DNA of 64,000 nucleotides. It comes from SIG78 sp036677805. Lineage in GTDB: Bacteria > Verrucomicrobiota > Lentisphaeria > Victivallales > Victivallaceae. The stretch lies in NCBI GenBank assembly GCA_036677805.1, contig JAVBVS010000018.1:130716-194715 (forward strand), written 5' to 3'. This document shows, piece by piece, positions 33,224 to 41,189 of this stretch. The stretch's first letter is position 1. Each line of letters begins with the position of its first letter. The notes under the pieces were generated by a model. It worked only from the letters and a program-made list of their open reading frames with translations, was not told where the DNA came from and made no database searches. The position numbers were made by a program, and so were the translations under genes.

Positions 33224-35537
33224 CGTTGTGCGTCTGGTGAACAGCTCGCCGCTCCGGGACGTGCTGAGCGACCGCCAGCTGAGGCGGCACCGCGAACGGG
33301 CGGGATTCCGCATCACGGACGACGACGGGCAGACCGTCAATCTTTTCAAATACGCCGCATGGCTTCGGGAGCTGCTGCATATCCGGCAGTCGGCGGTGAA
33401 TCAGACCTACGACGAAAAAAAGAATTCCGTCCGCAACCGGAACATCGCCCTGGCGCTCGCCGGACGCGACATCGGGGATCTGCCGGAAGTGGAGAATCCC
33501 GGACTGAAGGAGCGGTGCCGGACGGATTTCAGGCTGTTCTGCGAATCGTATTTCCCGGAGAACTTCACGCTGGAATGGTCGGAAGACCATTTGAAGGTGA
33601 TCGCCAAAATCGAGACGGCGGTTCTGCACGGCGGTCTGTTCGCCATGGCGATGCCGCGCGGCAGCGGCAAGTCGACGCTGACCGAATGCGCCGCTTTGTG
33701 GTCGATGCTTTACGGCCACCGGGAGTTTGTGTTCCTCGTCGGCGCGACCGAAGCCGCCGCCCTGGAAATGCTGGACAGCATCAAGACGGAACTGGAGACG
33801 AACGGGCATCTGCTGGCGGACTTTCCGGAAGTCAGTTTCCCCATTGCGTCGCTGGACGGCATTTCCAACCGGTGCGCCGGCCAGCTCTACAAGGGAGAGC
33901 GGACGCGCATCACCTGGACGAGCAATGAAATCGTCCTGCCGACGATAAAGGGCAGTCCGGCCTCCGGCGTGATCGTCCGGGTGGCGGGCATCACCGGGCG
34001 TATCCGCGGCATGAAATACAAACGCGCCGATGGAAAAAACGTTCGTCCGTCGCTGGTCATTATCGACGATCCGCAAACCTCGGAATCCGCCGGTTCGCTG
34101 GAGCAGACGCGAAAGCGCGTCCGCGTGCTGGCGGGCGACATCCTCGGCCTTGCGGGGCCGGGCGAAAAGATTTCGGGCATCATGCCCTGCACGATCATCC
34201 GTCCGGGCGACATGGCCGACACCATCCTCAACCGTCAGACGCATCCCGACTGGAACGGCGAGAAAACGAAGATGGTGTACAAGTTCCCGGCGAACATGAA
34301 GCTGTGGGAACAGTATGCCGACCTCCGTGCGGAATCGCTGCGGACGGACGGAAACTTCCAGGCGGCGACGGATTTCTACATCGCCCACCGGAAGGAGATG
34401 GACGAAGGATCGGAAGTGGAATGGGACGCGCGATTCAATCCGGACGAGGCGTCAGCAATCCAGCATGCCATGAATCTGAAGTTCCGGGACGAGGTCGCGT
34501 TCATGAGCGAATACCAGAACGAGCCTTTGCCGGAGGACATGGCGGACGACGCCCTTCTGTCGGTGGACGAGATCGCCGGCAAGGTCAACGGGGTTGCCCG
34601 GGGGAAAGTGCCGCTCGCCTGCGACCGCGTCACCATGTTCGTGGACATCCAGAAAGCCCTCCTGTTCTATGCGGTCGCGGCGTGGTCGGACGACTTCACC
34701 GGAGCCGTGCTGGACTACGGCGCGTGGCCGGAACAGCACAACCGGATGTTTTCCCTCGCGTCCGCGAATCCGACCATCCAGTCGAAGTTTCCGAACGCCG
34801 GACTGGAGGGCGGCCTCTATGCGGCTCTCACCGCGTTGACCGACGACATGCTCTCCCGCGAATGGGAGCGCGAGGACGGGGCGATGCTGAAAATCGAACG
34901 GGCGATGATCGACGCGAACTGGGGCAGTTCGACCGACATCGTCTATCAGTTCTGCCGCCAGAGCGTATATTCCGGCGTGATCTATCCGGCGCACGGACGG
35001 TATGTGGGCGCGAGTTCCAAACCGATGACGGAGTACCGGAAGCAGCCGGGCGACCGCCTCGGCTTCAACTGGATGATGCCGAACGTGGCGGGGAAACGCG
35101 CCATCCGGCACGTGATCTTCGATTCCAACTTCTGGAAATCGTTCATCCACGCCCGGCTGGCCGTGCCGATGGGCGACAAGGGCTGCCTCTCGTTCTACGG
35201 ACGGCATCCGGCGCTCCACCAGCTGATCGCGGAACACCTGACGGCGGAATACCGCGTGAAGACGGTCGGGCGCGGACGGACGGTGGACGAGTGGAAACTG
35301 CGCCCGGAACGGAACGACAACCACTGGCTGGACTGCCTCTCCGGCTGTGCCGTCTGCGCCTCGATGCTCGGATGCACCATGCCGGAATTCGGGGCGGCGG
35401 TGAAGCGGAAAGCGCCGATGACGGGCCGGCTTTCCGATATGCAGCGCGGGCGGCGCACGGCGACGAACCCGGGCGCCGGATATGAACCCGGCATGAAACT
35501 TTCAGATATTCAGAGGAGCAGACATGGAGAAAAATAA
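33186..35537 (+). CDS. Phage terminase large subunit
   Basis: The 783-residue protein has the packaging ATPase motifs: Walker A MPRGSGKST near residues 157-165 and Walker B SLVIIDDPQ near residue 290, with a C-motif-like region after it. The C-terminal half has VTMFVDIQKALLFYAVAAW, the first strand of the RNase H-type nuclease, with its aspartate. About 60 N-terminal residues repeat the fold of the small upstream gene. The protein cuts and pumps DNA into proheads at the portal. It is long compared with the usual 450-650 residues because of this N-terminal extension. Confidence 0.9.
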   Translation: MATMNPGKLKPIDVVRLVNSSPLRDVLSDRQLRRHRERAGFRITDDDGQTVNLFKYAAWLRELLHIRQSAVNQTYDEKKNSVRNRNIALALAGRDIGDLPEVENPGLKERCRTDFRLFCESYFPENFTLEWSEDHLKVIAKIETAVLHGGLFAMAMPRGSGKSTLTECAALWSMLYGHREFVFLVGATEAAALEMLDSIKTELETNGHLLADFPEVSFPIASLDGISNRCAGQLYKGERTRITWTSNEIVLPTIKGSPASGVIVRVAGITGRIRGMKYKRADGKNVRPSLVIIDDPQTSESAGSLEQTRKRVRVLAGDILGLAGPGEKISGIMPCTIIRPGDMADTILNRQTHPDWNGEKTKMVYKFPANMKLWEQYADLRAESLRTDGNFQAATDFYIAHRKEMDEGSEVEWDARFNPDEASAIQHAMNLKFRDEVAFMSEYQNEPLPEDMADDALLSVDEIAGKVNGVARGKVPLACDRVTMFVDIQKALLFYAVAAWSDDFTGAVLDYGAWPEQHNRMFSLASANPTIQSKFPNAGLEGGLYAALTALTDDMLSREWEREDGAMLKIERAMIDANWGSSTDIVYQFCRQSVYSGVIYPAHGRYVGASSKPMTEYRKQPGDRLGFNWMMPNVAGKRAIRHVIFDSNFWKSFIHARLAVPMGDKGCLSFYGRHPALHQLIAEHLTAEYRVKTVGRGRTVDEWKLRPERNDNHWLDCLSGCAVCASMLGCTMPEFGAAVKRKAPMTGRLSDMQRGRRTATNPGAGYEPGMKLSDIQRSRHGEK

Positions 35538-35712
35538 CGGCGGCGACGCCATTTGTCAGGCGGTGTTTCTTTTATCCGCGATTGTCCGCAGAATAAGGGA
35601 TGGCCGAGTGGATAAAGACTCGAACCAACGCTTAAATAGGAACGCGCCGGAGAAGCGCGCGGAACCGCGGGCAACGGCGGCCGGCAAGCGGCTTGCAACA
35701 GAAACGACATGA
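35524..35712 (+). CDS. Hypothetical small basic protein
   Basis: The ATG has AGAGGAG upstream and lies inside the end of the terminase gene. The 62-residue product is basic at its C-terminus (EKRAEPRATAAGKR). It is not recognised, and part of its sequence overlaps a tRNA-like stretch, so it may be a chance frame. Confidence 0.4.
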   Translation: MEKNNGGDAICQAVFLLSAIVRRIRDGRVDKDSNQRLNRNAPEKRAEPRATAAGKRLATETT

Positions 35713-35749
35713 TTATGTTACGCCGGAATAAACACCGGAGAAAGGAGAC

Positions 35750-36205
35750 ATGGAAAAGATGAGTTGCCATGAAGCGGTACTCGCCCGGCAGATGGATGTC
35801 ATCGGGCGTCAGAATATGCCGGAACTGACACAGAAGTTCGAGGAGCTGTACGGGTTCAAGCCGGGAAACACCACCCCGCGCGGCATTCGCAAAAGAATTG
35901 CATACCGCCTGCAGGAAATCTACCTTGGCGGGCTGAGCGACAGGGATATTGAAACGCTCGAAGCCGTCGCCGACAAAGACCCGCTGGCGAATCTCGACCA
36001 AAGGGGAACGCGCAAAGTGATAAACCGCGAGGGAACGCGCCTCAAACGGGTATGGAAGGGCGTGGAGCATGAGGTGATTGCCGTTGGCGACGGAACGTTC
36101 GAATTCAACGGGAAAAAATACAAATCGCTGTCCGCCGTCGCCCGTGAAATCACGGGGACGCGGTGGAACGGCAAACTGTTTTTCGGAGTGAAAAAGAATG
36201 GATGA
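35750..36205 (+). CDS. DUF2924-family recombinase partner
   Basis: The 151-residue protein matches DUF2924: ELTQKFEELYGFKPGN, then RKRIAYRLQEIYLGGLS and, near the end, GTRLKRVWKGVEHEVIAVGD and FEFNGKKYKSLSAVAREITG. This family almost always precedes a serine recombinase in phages and elements, as here, and probably assists it. AAAGGAG lies upstream. It overlaps the recombinase gene by eight bases. Confidence 0.85.
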   Translation: MEKMSCHEAVLARQMDVIGRQNMPELTQKFEELYGFKPGNTTPRGIRKRIAYRLQEIYLGGLSDRDIETLEAVADKDPLANLDQRGTRKVINREGTRLKRVWKGVEHEVIAVGDGTFEFNGKKYKSLSAVAREITGTRWNGKLFFGVKKNG

Positions 36206-37466
36206 AGTCAAGAAAAAGCGCTGCGCCGTCTACACGAGAAAATCGGTGGAGGACGGCCTGGAGCAGGAGTTCAACTCGCTGGATGCGCAGCGGGAGGCCG
36301 GAGAGAATTACATCGCCAGCCAGAAGGCGAACGGGTGGGTGTGCCTGCCGGAACGGTATGACGACGGCGGATTCAGCGGCGGCAACACCGACCGTCCGGC
36401 ATTGCAGAAACTGCTGAAAGACGCGGAGGCCGGACTGATCGACATTATCCTGGTGTACAAAATCGACCGTCTTTCCCGCTCCATCTGCGACTTCGCCGAA
36501 CTCTCCAAAAAGTTTGACAAGTGGGATGTGGCCTTCGTCAGCGTGACGCAGGAAATCAACACGCACACGTCCGCGGGCCGCATGATGCTGAACATCCTCA
36601 TCACCTTCGCGCAATTCGAGCGGGAGGTCATCACCGAGCGCGTGAGGGACAAGATGGCGGCCAGCCGGAAAAAAGGCAAGTGGGTCGGCGGATGTTGCCC
36701 GTTCGGATATCGCGTTGAAAACAAGAAGCTTGTGATAGACAGGGAAGAAGCGGATGTGGTAAGGCGCATATTCCGCCGCTTCACGGAAATTCAGTCGCCG
36801 AAGCATATTGCCTACGAATTGAACCGGGAAGGAATTTGGAACAAGCAGGGAAAAACGTGGACGACCCTGCAGCTGTACTACATTCTGAACAACCATCACT
36901 ACATCGGCGAGGTTCTCTATAAAGGCGAAGTATACCCCGGGGAACAGGAGGCCGTCATAGACCGTGAAACGTGGGACTTGTGCCACCGGTTCATGAAAGA
37001 AAACGCGCCGGTGCGCGACAACACCAGCCGGCCGGAGTTAGCCGCTCCGCTTCGAGGCGTTCTGCGCTGCGGATATTGCAACGGCGCGATGACGCCGGTG
37101 AGATCGAAGCGCTGGGGACGGGAGCACCACTATTACCGCTGCATCACCGATGCGAAACGCGCGGTGCCGGTCTGTCCGGTAAAATCGGTGGCGGCCGGAG
37201 AGATCGAGCGGATCGTGCTTGTGGAATTGAAGAAAATACTGGCAGCGCCGGAAATCGTCCTTGCGGTGGCGAAAAAAACCAGAGAGCGTCCGAACGACAT
37301 CATCGAGATGTTCTCGGAACGCTTGTGGGAGGAGATCACTCCGGCCGAACGGCAGCGGCTGATGCAACTGCTGGTGGAACGGGTGACCATCAACGAAGGC
37401 GACATCAAAATAGAAATCCGGACGGCCGGAATCAAATCAATACTGGAGGAGCATCGTGGAGAGTAA
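36198..37466 (+). CDS. Serine site-specific recombinase
   Basis: The 422-residue protein has a resolvase domain with catalytic Ser16 in YTRKSVEDG, the conserved YKIDRLSR near residues 91-98 and FAQFEREVITERVRD. A recombinase domain follows (GGCCPFGYRVENKKLVID), then a zinc ribbon with CGYC, but the usual long coiled coil is short. It should integrate, excise or invert DNA. With DUF2924 upstream and a small helper downstream it forms the known three-gene set. It lies between terminase and portal genes, an odd place for a phage integrase; it may be the prophage's own recombinase or a separate insertion. Confidence 0.9.
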   Translation: MDEVKKKRCAVYTRKSVEDGLEQEFNSLDAQREAGENYIASQKANGWVCLPERYDDGGFSGGNTDRPALQKLLKDAEAGLIDIILVYKIDRLSRSICDFAELSKKFDKWDVAFVSVTQEINTHTSAGRMMLNILITFAQFEREVITERVRDKMAASRKKGKWVGGCCPFGYRVENKKLVIDREEADVVRRIFRRFTEIQSPKHIAYELNREGIWNKQGKTWTTLQLYYILNNHHYIGEVLYKGEVYPGEQEAVIDRETWDLCHRFMKENAPVRDNTSRPELAAPLRGVLRCGYCNGAMTPVRSKRWGREHHYYRCITDAKRAVPVCPVKSVAAGEIERIVLVELKKILAAPEIVLAVAKKTRERPNDIIEMFSERLWEEITPAERQRLMQLLVERVTINEGDIKIEIRTAGIKSILEEHRGE

Positions 37467-37836
37467 ACTTTTGGAGAACGGGAACCTTGAGGTGACGATA
37501 AAATACGTCATCCGGGGCATATCGGGACGCAAACGCATCATTGCGCCGGACGCGCCGATGAAGGATACGGAACCTTTGGTGCTGCATGTCGCCCGTGCGT
37601 TCCGCTGGCGGAAATACATCGACGAGGGGCGGTTCGGCAACACCGTCGAGCTGGCGCACGCTCTCGGCCTTGAACCGTCGATGGTGGCGCGGACAACGCG
37701 GCTGACGATGCTCTCCCCGAACATCATCCACCATATCATCATGGGCGACATTCCACGAAAACTGAATCTTGCCACGCTGCGCAACGCCATCCCGGATTCG
37801 TGGAAGGCACAAGAAGAACAATTCCTGGGAAAATGA
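37456..37836 (+). CDS. Recombinase-associated DNA-binding-like protein
   Basis: The GTG start at 37456 has GGAGGAG upstream and overlaps the recombinase stop. The 126-residue product has ELAHALGLEPSMVARTTRLT, a helix-turn-helix of the ParB/XRE type, and IIHHIIMGDIPRKLN. Small proteins like this follow DUF2924-recombinase pairs and probably help in recombination. No enzymatic motif is seen. Confidence 0.65.
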   Translation: MESKLLENGNLEVTIKYVIRGISGRKRIIAPDAPMKDTEPLVLHVARAFRWRKYIDEGRFGNTVELAHALGLEPSMVARTTRLTMLSPNIIHHIIMGDIPRKLNLATLRNAIPDSWKAQEEQFLGK

Positions 37837-37903
37837 AAACACTGCGATGCTATGCGTTGTCGTGCCGAATGGCCGATAAACATTTTTTTTGAAAAAAAGT
37901 TCA

Positions 37904-37957
37904 AAAAAGCGGTCCTGTTTTTCTTTTTTTTGGAGATATACCCGATGTGACAAAAAT
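37904..37957 (+). promoter_or_regulatory. Candidate phage promoter motif, copy 2
   Basis: GCGGTCCTG (37909-37917), 12 bases, TTGGAGATATACCCG (37930-37944), then TGTGACAAAAAT. Only one base of the second block's trailing region (G to A after CCCG) differs from copy 1 at 18386-18438, while the spacer has changed completely. It stands 45 bases before the cytosine methyltransferase gene that leads the portal-capsid operon. A hairpin TTTTTTGAA/TTCAAAAAA lies just upstream. Confidence 0.6.
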
Positions 37958-37983
37958 TTCATCACCACATCGGAGAATATCAA

Positions 37984-39555
37984 ATGAACTATGGAAGCGT
38001 ATGCAGCGGGGTCGAGGCGGCAAGTCTCGCCTGGAAGCCGCTGGGCTGGACGGCGAAATTCTACGCCGAAGTCGAGCCGTTTCCCTCGGCGGTGCTGTGC
38101 GAACGGTTCGGGGCGACGCGTCCGCTGCGTCCGCTCGACCCCGCCGAAGCACACGACGAAAAAGACCGGAAGCTCCGCGAGAGCTGGAAGAGGCAGATCG
38201 CCGGACTGCCTCCGGCCGGCAGAATACCCAATCTCGGCGATTTTCCCAAGATAAAGGAAACGGACTATGACGGACACATTGATCTGCTCGTCGGCGGCTG
38301 TCCCTGCCAGTCATACAGCCTCGCCGGACTGCGCAAGGGACTCGCCGATCCGCGGGGCAACCTCACCCTCGAATTTGTCAGACTGGCTTATCGGACAAAA
38401 GCCCGAATCGTCGTTTTTGAAAACGTGCCGGGCATCCTCAGTTCAGGTGACGGCGGAAGCGATTTTGCCGGATTCCTATCGCTCCTGTGCGGATGGGAAG
38501 TCAAACCTCCCGGAGACGGCTGGCGGAAATGCGGAATCGTCACTCCCGCCCCCGGATGCTTCGGAGTGGCGTGGCGGATACTTGACGCTCAATACACCCG
38601 AGTTCCCGAATTTCCGCGGGCAGTCCCGCAGCGACGGCGACGTCTCCTCCTTGTCGGACATCTTGGAAGCTGGCTCTATCCCGCCAAAGTATTATTTGAC
38701 GGCGAAATGCGCGGAGGGGATACTCCGCCGCGCCGCACGAAGAGGCAAGGACTTGCCTCCGGTGCTGAAAGCGGCGCTGATCCGGCAGTCGCGGCAGACC
38801 GCGAATGCATAGACATCCGGCAGATTGAAGTCCGGGAGACGGAACTCTCCCCGACGCTGATCGCGACCGACTACAAGGGCGGCAAGGCCGTTTCGTTCTA
38901 TCCGCAAAGAAAAGCCGAGAGCATGGTTCCGCTGGAGGAGTGTTCCAACACGCTCGTCAACGGAACGTGTCCGGGCCATCAGAACGCGGTCTGCTTCGAG
39001 AACCACGGACAGGATTCCCGCGTCCGCGAAATCCCGGTCGCGCCGACGGTTTCCGCGAAGGCCGGAACCGGCGGCAACAACCTCCCGCTGGTCATGGACG
39101 GCGGCGAACCGGTCGGCTTCATCAAGAACGACGCGGGCGGCGAACAGCAGGGATACTGGACGGGCGCGTTTCCGACCATCCGAAGCCAGGTCGTCCCGGC
39201 GGTCGCCATCGCGGAAAATGTTATCGGACGGCGGGTCGAAAACGGCGGGAACGGAGTCGGCGCGAAAGAGGAAGTCGCCTACACCCAAAACTGTACCGGC
39301 GTCATGGGCGTCTGCCAGAACGCGACCGTCCGCCGCCTGCTTCCGGTCGAATGCGAAAGACTGATGGGATTTCCCGACAACCATACTCGCATTCCGTGGA
39401 AGGGCAAGCCGGAGGAGGAATGCCCGGACGCGCCAAGATATAAAGCCTGCGGCAACAGCATGTGCGTCAACGTGATGGCGTGGGTCGGACGGCGCATTCA
39501 GACAATCGAAGACGAATTCAACATCGCAAAGGAGACTTATGCCGGAAGCAACTGA
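37984..39555 (+). CDS. Phage C5-cytosine DNA methyltransferase
   Basis: The 523-residue protein opens with the AdoMet motif YGSVCSGVEAASLAW and has the catalytic GGCPCQSYSLAG near residue 108, VVFENVPGILSS and AVPQRRRRLLLVGH, and a late RRLLPVECERLMGFPD and YKACGNSMCV. These are the standard m5C motifs in order. The long region between residues 260 and 430 is the target-recognition part, and carries repeated VSAKAGTGG/TLIATDYKGG-like pieces typical of phage enzymes. It should modify phage DNA against host restriction. It is the first gene after promoter motif copy 2. Confidence 0.9.
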   Translation: MNYGSVCSGVEAASLAWKPLGWTAKFYAEVEPFPSAVLCERFGATRPLRPLDPAEAHDEKDRKLRESWKRQIAGLPPAGRIPNLGDFPKIKETDYDGHIDLLVGGCPCQSYSLAGLRKGLADPRGNLTLEFVRLAYRTKARIVVFENVPGILSSGDGGSDFAGFLSLLCGWEVKPPGDGWRKCGIVTPAPGCFGVAWRILDAQYTRVPEFPRAVPQRRRRLLLVGHLGSWLYPAKVLFDGEMRGGDTPPRRTKRQGLASGAESGADPAVAADRECIDIRQIEVRETELSPTLIATDYKGGKAVSFYPQRKAESMVPLEECSNTLVNGTCPGHQNAVCFENHGQDSRVREIPVAPTVSAKAGTGGNNLPLVMDGGEPVGFIKNDAGGEQQGYWTGAFPTIRSQVVPAVAIAENVIGRRVENGGNGVGAKEEVAYTQNCTGVMGVCQNATVRRLLPVECERLMGFPDNHTRIPWKGKPEEECPDAPRYKACGNSMCVNVMAWVGRRIQTIEDEFNIAKETYAGSN

Positions 39556-39742
39556 AAATCTTGAGGACAGCATCCGGGAGAACGCCACCGGTCCGAAGTC
39601 GGCGGAAGTCGACGGACAGAAGGTCGAGCGGCATCCGCTTCCCGACCAGATCGCGGCGGACGAATACCTCGCTAAAAAGAAAGTGATGCGGGGGCGCGGA
39701 ACCGGGCTGAAAATCACGCCGATGCATCATTCGGGGGCGTGA
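39539..39742 (+). CDS. Small head protein preceding portal (gpW-like position)
   Basis: This 67-residue protein has the conserved-looking QIAADEYLAKKK near its middle and ends in KITPMHHSGA. Proteins of this kind stand directly before lambda-type portal genes and are often called head-tail joining or gpW-like. It begins in the tail of the methyltransferase gene, and its stop is one base before the portal ATG. The function is inferred from position. Confidence 0.6.
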   Translation: MPEATENLEDSIRENATGPKSAEVDGQKVERHPLPDQIAADEYLAKKKVMRGRGTGLKITPMHHSGA

Positions 39743-39743
39743 C

Positions 39744-41189
39744 ATGCTTGAGAAACTCAAATCCATGTTCCGGCCCCGGACGCCGCCGGATTCTCATTTC
39801 CATCGGACGCTGACGGCCCGGTTCGACGCGGCGCAGACCACGAAGGACAATGTGCGCCACTGGGCGATGGCGGATTATCTCTCCGCCGACCAGGAGGCGC
39901 GGCCCGAAGTCCGCAAAGTTCTGCGCCAGCGGTCGCGGTACGAGGTGGCGAACAACTCCTATGCCAAGGGGCTGGTGCAGATGCTGGCGAACGACACCAT
40001 CGGCACGGGGCCGCGCCTGCAGGTCCTTGCGGACGACGAGCGGTTCAACGACGAGGTGGAGCAGGAATTCGCCCGGTGGGCGGACGCGGTGAAACTGCCG
40101 CAGAAACTGCGGATGATGCGGATTTCCCGCTGTCAGGACGGCGAGGCGTTCGCGGTGATGGCGACGAATCCGAAGGTGCGGCATCCGGTCAAGATGGACG
40201 TGATGCTGATCGAGGCCGACCGCGTCTCCGGCGAACTGCGCTGGTTTGAGGACGATACGAGTGTCGACGGCATCACCTACGACGAATGGGGCAACCCGGC
40301 GGACTACCGGATTCTGAAATACCACCCCGGCGACGTGAAGTTCGCCACGGGGGAAGAGGCGATCCACGTTCCGGCGGAATACATGCTCCATATTTTCCGC
40401 CCGGACAGGCCGGAACTGCACCGGGGCGTGCCGGAACTCTCGGCGGCGCTTCCCTTGTTCGCCCAGCTCCGCAGATACAATCTCGCGGTGCTGAGCGCGG
40501 CGGAGGCCGCGGCGGATTTCGCCGCGATCCTCTACACGGACGCTCCGCCGGACGGCGAAGCGGCGAACGTGCCGCCGATGGACGCCCTCGAACTGGAGCG
40601 GAACATGATGCTGACCGTCCCCGCCGGATGGAAGATGGCGCAGCTGGACGCGAAGCAGCCGACGGCGAACCACGGGGAGTTCGTGAAGATCATCCTCTCG
40701 GAAATCGCGCGGTGCGCCGTGTCCACCTACGGCACGGTCGCCGGGGACTTCAGCGGCCACAACTATGCGTCGGGGCGGCTGGACAACCAGCTCTACCACA
40801 AGAGCATCCTGGTCGACCGCTCGTTCTGGGAGACGGAGGTTCTGAACCACATTTTCGACCTGTGGTATGTGGAATACGCCTTTGCCGAAGGCGATCCGCT
40901 GGAACGCCGGACGCCGCGCCACACCTGGTTCTGGGACGGCTTCGTCCACGTCGATCCGACGAAGGAGGCGACCGCCCAGCAGATCCGGCTGGAGAACAAC
41001 ACCACGACGCTCGCCGCCGAATGCGCCAAGGACGGACGCGACTACATGTCGGTCCTGCGCCAGCGGGCGAAGGAGATCAAACTGATGCGCGAACTGGAAA
41101 TTCCGATTGCGAACGACCGGCCGGCGACTGAAAAGCAACCCGAACCGGATGACGGTTCAGAACCCAAGGAAGATAAAAACAATGAGTGA
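39744..41189 (+). CDS. Phage portal protein (lambda-type)
   Basis: The 481-residue protein matches the lambda portal family: YEVANNSYAKGLVQMLANDT, IGTGPRLQV, GEAFAVMATNP and ADRVSGEL, EEAIHVPAEYMLHIFRPDRP and GVPELSAALPLF. The portal forms the ring at one head vertex through which terminase loads DNA. Its stop overlaps the start of the protease-capsid gene. Length is normal for the family. Confidence 0.9.
   Translation: MLEKLKSMFRPRTPPDSHFHRTLTARFDAAQTTKDNVRHWAMADYLSADQEARPEVRKVLRQRSRYEVANNSYAKGLVQMLANDTIGTGPRLQVLADDERFNDEVEQEFARWADAVKLPQKLRMMRISRCQDGEAFAVMATNPKVRHPVKMDVMLIEADRVSGELRWFEDDTSVDGITYDEWGNPADYRILKYHPGDVKFATGEEAIHVPAEYMLHIFRPDRPELHRGVPELSAALPLFAQLRRYNLAVLSAAEAAADFAAILYTDAPPDGEAANVPPMDALELERNMMLTVPAGWKMAQLDAKQPTANHGEFVKIILSEIARCAVSTYGTVAGDFSGHNYASGRLDNQLYHKSILVDRSFWETEVLNHIFDLWYVEYAFAEGDPLERRTPRHTWFWDGFVHVDPTKEATAQQIRLENNTTTLAAECAKDGRDYMSVLRQRAKEIKLMRELEIPIANDRPATEKQPEPDDGSEPKEDKNNE

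Noticed and set aside
33147..34388. Open frame of 413 codons opposite the terminase gene
   Set aside because: It is another antisense shadow in GC-rich DNA; the terminase on the plus strand explains the region fully.
35600..35700. Possible tRNA gene
   Set aside because: D-arm-like and T-arm-like pieces are present, but no acceptor stem or anticodon arm can be paired on either strand.
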